Of a DNA stretch of 7,762 bases, positions 1-5,706 are shown one piece after another. A model generated the notes under the pieces. That model worked only from the letters and a program-made list of their open reading frames with translations. It was not told the origin of the DNA and did not search any database. Positions within the stretch are counted from its first letter, which is position 1, and the number at the start of each line of letters is the position of its first letter. Position numbers and translations under genes: made by a program. This DNA is from Nitrosomonas sp. UBA6494 (GTDB lineage Bacteria > Pseudomonadota > Gammaproteobacteria > Burkholderiales > Nitrosomonadaceae): contig DJMI01000053.1 of the NCBI GenBank assembly GCA_002435335.1, positions 1-7,762 of the forward strand, read 5' to 3'.

Positions 1-20
1 TTAAGTCCGACAGACTCCTA
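1..20. repeat. 20-bp direct repeat, copy 1 (possible insertion-sequence end)
   Basis: The sequence TTAAGTCCGACAGACTCCTA is identical to 1426-1445 and in the same orientation. Identity stops right after the terminal TA (followed by G here, A in copy 2). The form (a conserved terminus closing on TA) resembles a right-hand terminal inverted repeat of an insertion sequence whose body would lie to the left, outside the window. No inverse copy and no transposase were found inside the window. That the repeat is exact is seen directly; that it is an IS end is inference. Confidence 0.55.
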
Positions 21-270
21 GCGCTACCCCTTCGATCAATCGGTGCGTTTATTGAGTTAGTGTCACCCAAGATTTACGACAAGAAATAGTACGTGCGATT
101 GTACAACTGATTGGCGCGCCGTTTGGTGTGAGTTTGAATCCGTTTCATTTGTTGTCATTTTCATGGCTATTGCTTCGGACAGTTTTTCGGCGTAGAGTTT
201 CCGCTCAAGGTAGATGATCTATTTTGAAGTCAAGTGATTTCCTTCAACCCGAAATTGAGGAGTACACAAC

Positions 271-861
271 ATGATGAATGAATATAAATCTCTTGCAGTT
301 CAATACCTCGCCGGTAATGTTCTGGTTGCAACCCCCACTGCGCCCGTTCCGGTGACATTCGATTCTCCCGCTATAAACGTCATGACCGATTTGCGAGAAA
401 TACACGCGGCCGTGATCACGCCGGATACCACCATGGAAATTGCCAATACTTACATGATGCAGCGCGGTGTTCGTACGTTATTGGTCATGCATGAAGATGA
501 TTCGTTGGCTGGTATCATTACCGCAACCGATATTCTGGGCGAAAAGCCGATGCGTTTCATTCAGGAGCGAGGCGTTAAGCACAATGAAATTCTGGTCAGG
601 GACATCATGACACCTTTGGATATGCTGGAAGCGATTCCATTGGAAGAAGTGATGCACGCTCGGGTCGGCAATATCGTCGCCAGTTTGCGTGAAAGCGGAC
701 GATTGCATGCGTTGGCGATCGACGACAATACCGTGGGATTGTCCAGGATTTGCGGAATCTTTTCCTGGACGCAAATCGAAAAGCAATTGGGGATGACCAT
801 TCAACCGACTAATGCCGCGCATAGTTTTGCGGAAATTGAATCGGTATTGATCACCAATTAA
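271..861 (+). CDS. CBS-domain pair protein
   Basis: This is a 196-residue soluble protein made almost entirely of two CBS motifs (Bateman module). The first spans about residues 37-90 and contains the typical hydrophobic strand followed by GIITATDIL. The second spans about 108-175, opening with VRDIMTP and closing with ICGIFSWTQIEKQL. CBS pairs bind adenosine nucleotides or S-adenosylmethionine and act as sensors; there is no attached enzyme or channel domain, so the partner is unknown. The first 36 residues are not part of either motif. No signal peptide or membrane segment is seen. The start is ATG 271 (a second ATG follows at 274), with TTGAGGAGT at 255-263 giving a well-spaced ribosome binding site. 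It lies 137 nt upstream of the DUF3330-like gene on the same strand. Family assignment is firm; the cellular role is not. Confidence 0.9.
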   Translation: MMNEYKSLAVQYLAGNVLVATPTAPVPVTFDSPAINVMTDLREIHAAVITPDTTMEIANTYMMQRGVRTLLVMHEDDSLAGIITATDILGEKPMRFIQERGVKHNEILVRDIMTPLDMLEAIPLEEVMHARVGNIVASLRESGRLHALAIDDNTVGLSRICGIFSWTQIEKQLGMTIQPTNAAHSFAEIESVLITN

Positions 862-898
862 TCGCTAATCGCCGTTGGTCGAGGAGCAGTATTTAAAA

Positions 899-949
899 AA
901 CGGGCAAGAAGCAGGATTCGGAGTCATGCGAAGTTGTTTCGAGCCCGTT
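899..949 (+). other. Inverted repeat between the CBS gene and the DUF3330 gene
   Basis: AACGGGC at 899-905 and GCCCGTT at 943-949 are perfect 7-bp complementary arms separated by 37 nt. They lie in the leader of the small gene at 999. On the plus strand no T-run follows, so this is not a normal plus-strand terminator. Read on the minus strand, a T-run follows the second arm (the A-run at 895-900), but the loop is too long for a typical terminator. It may be a leader structure or chance. Confidence 0.25.
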
Positions 950-985
950 CCGGTAGATCAGTAGGCGAGATTAATCATCGTCTTC

Positions 986-993
986 AGGAGGTG
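986..993 (+). promoter_or_regulatory. Near-perfect Shine-Dalgarno sequence
   Basis: AGGAGGTG lies 5 nt upstream of ATG 999 and is almost fully complementary to the 16S rRNA 3' end. It fixes the start of the 61-residue gene and suggests strong translation. Confidence 0.8.
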
Positions 994-998
994 GCGTA

Positions 999-1184
999 AT
1001 GATAGATCAGAAAAACATTATCGAACCGGAAAAAGTGACTTGCGGAGTCTGCTTCAAAGAAATTCCGATATCCGAAGCGTCAAGTGTGAAAGCGACCGAT
1101 TACATCTTGTATTACTGCGGGCTTGATTGTTACGATCAATGGAAAAAGCAGCAAAGCAAGCCGGAGTCGGAGAAGCGAGATTGA
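999..1184 (+). CDS. Small four-cysteine protein, DUF3330-like
   Basis: This is a 61-residue protein with a CxxC pair (Cys15, Cys18) and a CxxxC pair (Cys40, Cys44), the latter in the stretch YYCGLDCYDQW. The spacing suggests a single treble-clef or zinc-ribbon-like metal site. The sequence around both pairs (TCGVCFKEIP and YCGLDCY) matches my memory of the DUF3330 family, small proteins or C-terminal domains that also occur on mercury-resistance transposons. There is no catalytic domain, signal peptide or membrane helix. The C-terminus is highly charged and Lys/Glu rich. A near-perfect ribosome binding site precedes it, which together with the cysteine pattern makes it a real gene despite its size. 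The function is not known; metal or redox sensing, or a protein-interaction finger, are guesses. Confidence 0.85.
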   Translation: MIDQKNIIEPEKVTCGVCFKEIPISEASSVKATDYILYYCGLDCYDQWKKQQSKPESEKRD

Positions 1185-1299
1185 TACTTTCTGAAACGGT
1201 TATCCAATAGCGCAATTTGCGTGGAATACTTTATATCCATTTTCCTTTCGGGCTCATCTCCGCGACCGAATCAATAAAATTCCTTTCCGTAAAGCTGTT

Positions 1300-1329
1300 T
1301 TTACAAATAATCTGCAAAGAAATTATGAA
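1300..1329 (+). promoter_or_regulatory. Possible sigma-70 promoter upstream of the sensor kinase
   Basis: TTTACA (1300-1305, five of six matches to the -35 consensus) is followed after 18 nt by TATGAA (1324-1329, four of six matches to the -10 consensus), in an AT-rich setting about 160 nt upstream of the kinase start. The -10 overlaps the left arm of an inverted repeat. This is a pattern match only. Confidence 0.25.
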
Positions 1330-1355
1330 AGCAGCAATTATTTTATGCTACTTTC
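1327..1355 (+). other. Imperfect hairpin, weak terminator or operator
   Basis: GAAAGCAGC (1327-1335) pairs with GCTACTTTC (1347-1355) over 9 positions with one C-A mismatch, leaving an 11-nt AT-rich loop. A T-rich but interrupted tail follows (TTGTTATTT). It could terminate transcription from the DUF3330-like gene, 143 nt upstream, or serve as an operator on the possible promoter it overlaps. The stem is low in GC, so either reading is tentative. Confidence 0.35.
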
Positions 1356-1425
1356 TTGTTATTTCTGTGATTTTTAGGTAACTTCTCTTTTAATCAGGGA
1401 GGTTTGCTCGGCTGGCTACTTTAGC

Positions 1426-1445
1426 TTAAGTCCGACAGACTCCTA
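1426..1445. repeat. 20-bp direct repeat, copy 2 (possible insertion-sequence end)
   Basis: Exact copy of 1-20 in the same orientation, ending 42 nt before the sensor kinase start codon. No transposase reading frame lies immediately to its left, so if it is an IS terminus it is a solo end or remnant. It sits between the possible kinase promoter and the gene and would form part of the transcript leader. Confidence 0.55.
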
Positions 1446-1487
1446 ACCTCCTATCCGTTTGGTGATTGTAAAAGAGACCTTGTTTTG

Positions 1488-2000
1488 ATGAGTATCAAGC
1501 GATTTACAACATTTTGTTTGATTCTGACCGCATTGTTACTGCTGTTACTGCTTCTCACGGTATACCGAGCATACGAAATACAGAACGATATTACCGACAA
1601 GGAGCGCTATCGATTTAATTCCAATTTATTGGCGATAGAATTGTTTCAAAGCTCTGAAGATTTAACACGGATGGCGAGGAGTTATGTTGTTACCGGTGAC
1701 CGGGCTTTTAAAGATGATTTTTTCGAAATTCTTGCAATTCGCAACGGCCAGATACCGCGTCCATCTGATTATTCATTAACCTATTGGCATCTGGCCGGTA
1801 TCGGTAAAGCACCGGCTAACGCACCGGGAGAAAAAATCGCGCTGGTTGCGTTGATGCAACAACAAGGATTGACGGGGGAAGAGTTGGCATTGTTACTCGA
1901 ATCCCAGCAATATTCGGATCAATTGGTTGCACAAGAGTTGCGTGCGTTTGCGGCGCTTGAAGGTTATTTTGCCGATGACCGTGGCGAATTGACCATCTGA
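1488..2000 (+). CDS. N-terminal fragment of the sensor kinase (TM1 and part of the periplasmic sensor)
   Basis: This 170-residue product is what translation yields if the TGA at 1998 is obeyed. A strongly hydrophobic run of leucines (residues 11-22) serves as an uncleaved signal anchor. The rest, rich in motifs such as DLTRMARSYVVTGD and YWHL, is the periplasmic sensor region found in HAMP-linked sensors. ATG 1488 is preferred over the TTG at 1485 because GAGA at 1474-1477 gives better spacing. Alone it has no signalling output and is probably inactive. Confidence 0.6.
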   Translation: MSIKRFTTFCLILTALLLLLLLLTVYRAYEIQNDITDKERYRFNSNLLAIELFQSSEDLTRMARSYVVTGDRAFKDDFFEILAIRNGQIPRPSDYSLTYWHLAGIGKAPANAPGEKIALVALMQQQGLTGEELALLLESQQYSDQLVAQELRAFAALEGYFADDRGELTI

Positions 2001-2018
2001 AGTGAGCCGAACCGGGAA

Positions 2019-3494
2019 TTGGCCAAGGCATTGCTTTTCGGAGAAGCCTATGCCGATGAAAAAGCCAGGATTATGCAGCCTTTGGAAGAATTTAAAGCCT
2101 TACTGAATGAACGCACACAAGCTGAGCTGACTGCAACGCAACATCAACTAAAACAGCAGATATTGGCCGCAATCGCGATTTTGATGTTTTTGATGGTTGG
2201 TATGATCGCCATTACTTTTTATATACGGAGAAATATACTTCGGCCATTGGATAATCTAACCCTCCAAACCGAAGCGATTCGGCATGGTGAATATTCCACA
2301 CGCTGCTGGACAGAAGGTTCAAATGAAGTGGCAACGCTGGGTGAAAACTTCAATCGGATGGCCATTGCCATTGAACAAGCAATTAATCGGTTTCGGCAAA
2401 CAGAGAATCTGTTGCAGCATAGTGAATCCCGCCTCAAAGAAGCGCAACGACTGACGCAAATAGGCAATTGGGAATTGAATCTAGCCAGCGGTGTGTTGTA
2501 TTGGTCTGATGAAATTTTTAATATTTTCGAAATCGACCAAAGCAATTTTTCTGCGTCTTATGAATCTTTTCTCAGTTTGATCCATCCTGACGATAGACAT
2601 AAGGTCGATCAAGCTTACAAATATTCTCTTGAATCAAAGGTTCCGTTCGAAATTTCGCATCGGCTGTTTATGCCGGACGGTCGAATCAAATGGGTGAATG
2701 AGCGTTGTAAAACCTTTTATGACGAGCAGGGTAATCCACTGCGCTCGGTAGGTACAATACAGGATATTTCCGAACGAATCCGTGTTGATCGTATGAAGCG
2801 CGAGTTTATTGCCACGGTAAGCCATGAATTACGTACACCGCTCACGGCTATACGCGGTGCTTTAGGATTGTTGAAAAGCGGTGTCACGGGTGAATTGCCG
2901 GTAAAAGCAAAGCAATTTGTCGATATGGCATCTCAGAGTTGCGAACGATTGATTCATTTAATTAATGACCTGCTTGATATCGGAAAAATTGAAGCGGGAA
3001 AAATGCAATTGAAAATTAAGCCACTGTCATTGCAATTGCTGATTGAAGAGGCAATAAAAGAAAATCAAGTGCTTGCGGATCAATTCAAGGTAAGACTGAA
3101 ATTAATGAACGAACTACCCGGGATTATGATTGACGCTGACGGTAATCGTATAATGCAAATACTGAATAATTTATTATCCAATGCGGCCAAATTTTCTAAA
3201 CCCGATCAAGAAGTGCAAATCGGATTGCAGCAAATCGATACGGATGTTTGTGTCTGGGTCAGCAATAAAGGTCCCGGTATCAGCGAGGAATTCAAAGGCG
3301 AGGTTTTTGAGAAATTTTTTCAAAGCGATTCATCGGATAGCCGGCAACAAGGAGGGACGGGACTGGGACTGGCTATTACCAAGGAATTGGTTGAGCTTAT
3401 GGGGGGGACGATAACATTTGAGTCGCAGCCAAATGTCCTAACCACTTTTTTTATTAAGTTTCCCATTTCTGCAGCAGCTAACAATAAACCATAG
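2019..3494 (+). CDS. C-terminal kinase portion (TM2, HAMP, PAS, HisKA, HATPase)
   Basis: This is the part of the kinase frame downstream of the TGA. Numbered from TTG 2019 (491 residues), it has one membrane helix (about 48-68), HAMP, a PAS_3-like fold, the H box with His269, and a complete ATP-binding domain. All kinase motifs are present. The conserved Asp of the G1 box is Asn (NKGPG), a variant also seen in active kinases. The start at TTG 2019 is doubtful, since no convincing ribosome binding site precedes it. ATG 2073 is an alternative, but its AGGA (2067-2070) is too close. If made by reinitiation, it would be a kinase lacking its first membrane helix and most of its sensor, possibly unregulated. 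Confidence 0.6.
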   Translation: MAKALLFGEAYADEKARIMQPLEEFKALLNERTQAELTATQHQLKQQILAAIAILMFLMVGMIAITFYIRRNILRPLDNLTLQTEAIRHGEYSTRCWTEGSNEVATLGENFNRMAIAIEQAINRFRQTENLLQHSESRLKEAQRLTQIGNWELNLASGVLYWSDEIFNIFEIDQSNFSASYESFLSLIHPDDRHKVDQAYKYSLESKVPFEISHRLFMPDGRIKWVNERCKTFYDEQGNPLRSVGTIQDISERIRVDRMKREFIATVSHELRTPLTAIRGALGLLKSGVTGELPVKAKQFVDMASQSCERLIHLINDLLDIGKIEAGKMQLKIKPLSLQLLIEEAIKENQVLADQFKVRLKLMNELPGIMIDADGNRIMQILNNLLSNAAKFSKPDQEVQIGLQQIDTDVCVWVSNKGPGISEEFKGEVFEKFFQSDSSDSRQQGGTGLGLAITKELVELMGGTITFESQPNVLTTFFIKFPISAAANNKP

Positions 3495-3584
3495 AAGCGC
3501 GGATAAGTAGCCGATGTTTCAATGCCTACTCGTCGATTTGAACTGGATGATTTTTTGTAAGATTGCTGAACGTCGTTCATGCTT

Positions 3585-3614
3585 TTGCAAAGTTAGGTAA
3601 TTTTTTGTGATAGT
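3585..3614 (+). promoter_or_regulatory. Possible promoter for the response regulator and cyclase pair
   Basis: TTGCAA (3585-3590) and GATAGT (3609-3614) each match four of six consensus bases, with 18-nt spacing, in the 151-bp gap after the kinase. A T-run lies between them. This would allow the two downstream genes to be expressed separately from the damaged kinase gene. It is a weak match. Confidence 0.2.
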
Positions 3615-3645
3615 GATTTAAGTTTTATTGAGTTGAGCCATCAGT

Positions 3646-4044
3646 GTGACCCAGAAACTGCAACGTATTTTGTACATTGAGGATGATCCGGATATCCGAG
3701 AGATCGTACGGGTTGCGCTCGAAGCGTTGGGAGGCTATAGCGTAACCACGTTTGATTCTGGGTATGAGGCGATTAAATATGCGCCGCAATCGGATGCGCA
3801 ACTTATTTTGCTGGATGTCATGATGCCGGGAATGGATGGGGTTATGACATTGAGTCATTTGCGAAAAATTCCTCAAACTTCTGATATTCCTGTTATATTC
3901 ATAACGGCCAAGGTGCATCCGGATGAAATTTCTCATTATTTAAACCTTGGCGCGGCAGGAGTTATCGCAAAACCATTTGATCCAATGGAGCTTGTCTTCA
4001 TGGTTGAAAAAAACTGGACACAATATTATGGACAAACGAGCTGA
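3646..4044 (+). CDS. Single-domain response regulator (receiver only)
   Basis: This is a 132-residue CheY-type receiver with no output domain. All key residues are visible: acidic pair Glu12/Asp13, phospho-acceptor Asp57 in LILLDVMMPGMDG, Thr87 in FITAK and Lys109 in IAKPFDP. It should accept phosphate from the upstream kinase and may hand it to the HPt domain of the next gene in a multistep relay. The start is GTG 3646, the only plausible start after the in-frame stop at 3634-3636. GAG at 3635-3637 is only a weak ribosome binding site. Its 3' end overlaps the next gene by 17 nt, implying cotranscription and translational coupling. The kinase gene ends 151 nt upstream. Confidence 0.92.
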   Translation: MTQKLQRILYIEDDPDIREIVRVALEALGGYSVTTFDSGYEAIKYAPQSDAQLILLDVMMPGMDGVMTLSHLRKIPQTSDIPVIFITAKVHPDEISHYLNLGAAGVIAKPFDPMELVFMVEKNWTQYYGQTS

Positions 4045-5683
4045 TAATGAATTTCAAGAAAGATTGAATGCATTGGCAACGGTATACGCAAAAGGCTTAC
4101 CGGAAAAAATCAGTGAAATAGAAATCCTGTGGCATCGATTGCTTGACAGTTGGGATCGCCAGACTTTGCAGGATCTTCACCGCAATGTGCATAATTTGGC
4201 GGGTAACGGCAAGATATTCGGTTTTTCCGAATTGAGTCATGAAGCGCGTATTTTGGAACAAATACTTAAACAGTTATTACAACAGGAAATTTTGACCGAT
4301 CAAATTCCATCGGAACAGATTGACCGGCAAGTATCAGAACTCAAACGCATCTTTGCCGAATCTGAAGCGAAACCTTCCGTGAACTTGGGTCAACTCGCAA
4401 CCAGCAATCCGAATGCTCCGGCGTCCAATCTGGTTTTTGTGGTGAATCATGACAGTGAAATAGCGGAAGAATTGGCATTGCAGATACGCTATTACGGTTA
4501 CGAGGTGGCGATTTTCGATCAGCTTGATCAATTTCAAACGGCCATTCAACAAAGCCCGGATGCCGTGGTATTGATGGAGATTGAGTTTCCCGAAGATGAA
4601 ATGGGAGGCATTCATGCCGTGAAAGCGGTGCAGCGCACCTTAATGCAATCGGTGCGCGTCATTTTTGTTTCGGCGCGCGATAATGTCGAATACCGTCTGG
4701 AAGCGGTTCGTGCAGGCGGCGTTGCTTATTTTGTGAAGCCGTTCAATCCGGTTGAATTGATAGAGCAACTTGATTTTATTACCGCTTCACAAGTACAGGA
4801 TGCTTTTCGCATTTTGATTGTGGATGACAATCAGGCTGTTCTTTCTTACCATTCCGCATTGCTGGAGCAAGCCGGGATGATGGTTAAGAATGTATCAAAT
4901 CCGATGGATTTGATGGCGGAGTTGAAAAATTTTAATCCGGATCTGATTTTGATGGACTTGCACTTGCCGCAATGCAGCGGTTTGGAATTGGCCAAAGTGA
5001 TTCGGCAATTGGATGGGTTTGTTAGTACGCCGATCATTTATCTTGCCACCGAAGACGATCTCAATGCGCGAGCCGAAAGTCTGAATTTGCGGGAAGAAGA
5101 TTTTTTACTGAAACCGGCTGCATCGAAACGATTGATTTCAACGATCACCATGCGCGTGATGCGTGCTCGCTCATTGCATGCGCTGATGGTGCACGACAGT
5201 TTGACCGGTATGCTGAATCATACCGCGATCAAAGAAGAATTGGTGCGCGAAGTGGTTCGGGCTAACCGGCTGAATACACCATTGTCGTATGCGTTAATAG
5301 ATATCGATTATTTCAATAAGATTAATGAACGTTACGGTTATGCTGCGGGCGATCGTGTGATCAAAAGCTTGTCGCGTTTATTGAAGCAGCGGTTGCGCGG
5401 CACCGATGTGATCGGTCGTTACGGCGGCGAAGAGTTTGCGGTGATTATGAACGATACCGATGCAGCATCGGCTGCAAAAGTCATCGACGAAATCCGTACT
5501 GTTTTTTCACGGGTGCTGCATGTGGGAAATGACGAAGAATTTTCAACCAGTTTCAGTTGCGGTATCGCCGATGTGACAAATTTCCAAAGTGTGCCGAGTT
5601 TGACGGAAGCCGCTGAGAAAGCGCTTTTCCAAGCAAAACAAAGAGGGCGTAATAAGGTGATAATCAACGCCGCTTACGAATAG
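4028..5683 (+). CDS. HPt-REC-REC-GGDEF diguanylate cyclase response regulator
   Basis: A 551-residue cytoplasmic protein that should make c-di-GMP from two GTP. An HPt domain (about 18-100) carries the likely phospho-histidine at 55 (HRNVHNLAGNGK). Receiver 1 (about 137-255) is degenerate: the acceptor position is Glu184 (LMEIEFP) and the acidic pair is Asn140/His141, though Ser215 and Lys237 remain. Receiver 2 (about 261-375) keeps Asp266/Asp267, acceptor Asp310 and Lys362, but has Ala340 then Thr341 at the Thr/Ser site. The GGDEF domain (about 385-550) has DSLTGMLN, metal ligand Asp425, active-site GGEEF at 466-470 and the inhibitory RGTD at 457-460, so it looks active and feedback inhibited. 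ATG 4028 was chosen because the frame upstream lies inside the receiver gene. No clear ribosome binding site is seen, which fits coupling to the overlapping gene. Confidence 0.92.
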   Translation: MDKRADNEFQERLNALATVYAKGLPEKISEIEILWHRLLDSWDRQTLQDLHRNVHNLAGNGKIFGFSELSHEARILEQILKQLLQQEILTDQIPSEQIDRQVSELKRIFAESEAKPSVNLGQLATSNPNAPASNLVFVVNHDSEIAEELALQIRYYGYEVAIFDQLDQFQTAIQQSPDAVVLMEIEFPEDEMGGIHAVKAVQRTLMQSVRVIFVSARDNVEYRLEAVRAGGVAYFVKPFNPVELIEQLDFITASQVQDAFRILIVDDNQAVLSYHSALLEQAGMMVKNVSNPMDLMAELKNFNPDLILMDLHLPQCSGLELAKVIRQLDGFVSTPIIYLATEDDLNARAESLNLREEDFLLKPAASKRLISTITMRVMRARSLHALMVHDSLTGMLNHTAIKEELVREVVRANRLNTPLSYALIDIDYFNKINERYGYAAGDRVIKSLSRLLKQRLRGTDVIGRYGGEEFAVIMNDTDAASAAKVIDEIRTVFSRVLHVGNDEEFSTSFSCGIADVTNFQSVPSLTEAAEKALFQAKQRGRNKVIINAAYE

Positions 5684-5706
5684 TGGAATAACGATTTGCC
5701 GTCGAA

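Larger units (their letters stand above)
1185..1484. other. 300-bp gene-free gap
   Basis: This AT-rich intergenic stretch separates the DUF3330-like gene from the sensor kinase. I see no credible open reading frame or RNA gene. It holds a possible promoter (1300-1329), an imperfect hairpin (1327-1355) and the second copy of the 20-bp repeat (1426-1445). If the repeat is an insertion-sequence end, part of this gap may be IS remnant. Confidence 0.6.
1488..3494 (+). pseudogene. Membrane sensor histidine kinase interrupted by an in-frame TGA
   Basis: One continuous reading frame of 668 positions, broken only by TGA at codon 171 (1998-2000). Domains in order are TM helix 1 (about 6-24), a periplasmic sensor region (25-224), TM helix 2 (225-245), HAMP (246-300), PAS (about 321-430), HisKA with the phospho-histidine at 446 in SHELRTP, and HATPase with N565 in the N box, NKGPG at 593-597 and GGTGLGLAI at 622-630. 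The sequence on both sides of the TGA continues one conserved sensor pattern (ELTI, stop, then SEPNREL), so this is a point nonsense change and not a frameshift; CGA to TGA would be a one-step transition. The kinase would autophosphorylate and pass phosphate to the receivers encoded downstream. It has no receiver of its own. It may be a recent pseudogene, a readthrough case, a split protein or a sequencing error. Confidence 0.75.

Noticed and set aside
112..127. Sigma-54-like promoter (TGGCGCG, four bases, TTGGT) upstream of the CBS gene
   Set aside because: The essential GC of the -12 element is GG and the A of the -24 element is missing; it lies about 145 nt from the start codon with no activator site evident.
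224..247. TTGAAG/CTTCAA inverted repeat just before the CBS gene ribosome binding site
   Set aside because: Only 6-bp arms with a 12-nt AT-rich loop; too weak to call an operator or terminator without comparative data.
478..822. Minus-strand reading frames inside the CBS gene
   Set aside because: They lie wholly opposite a gene with clear CBS motifs, have no recognisable domain and no ribosome binding site.
3507..3530. GTAG...CTAC stem after the kinase stop codon as a terminator
   Set aside because: Only four consecutive pairs and the T-run is more than 12 nt away.
3947..4027. Longer N-terminus for the HPt-cyclase protein starting at 3947
   Set aside because: It would lie inside the receiver gene's conserved C-terminal region; the extra residues match no domain and ATG 4028 gives a normal HPt start.
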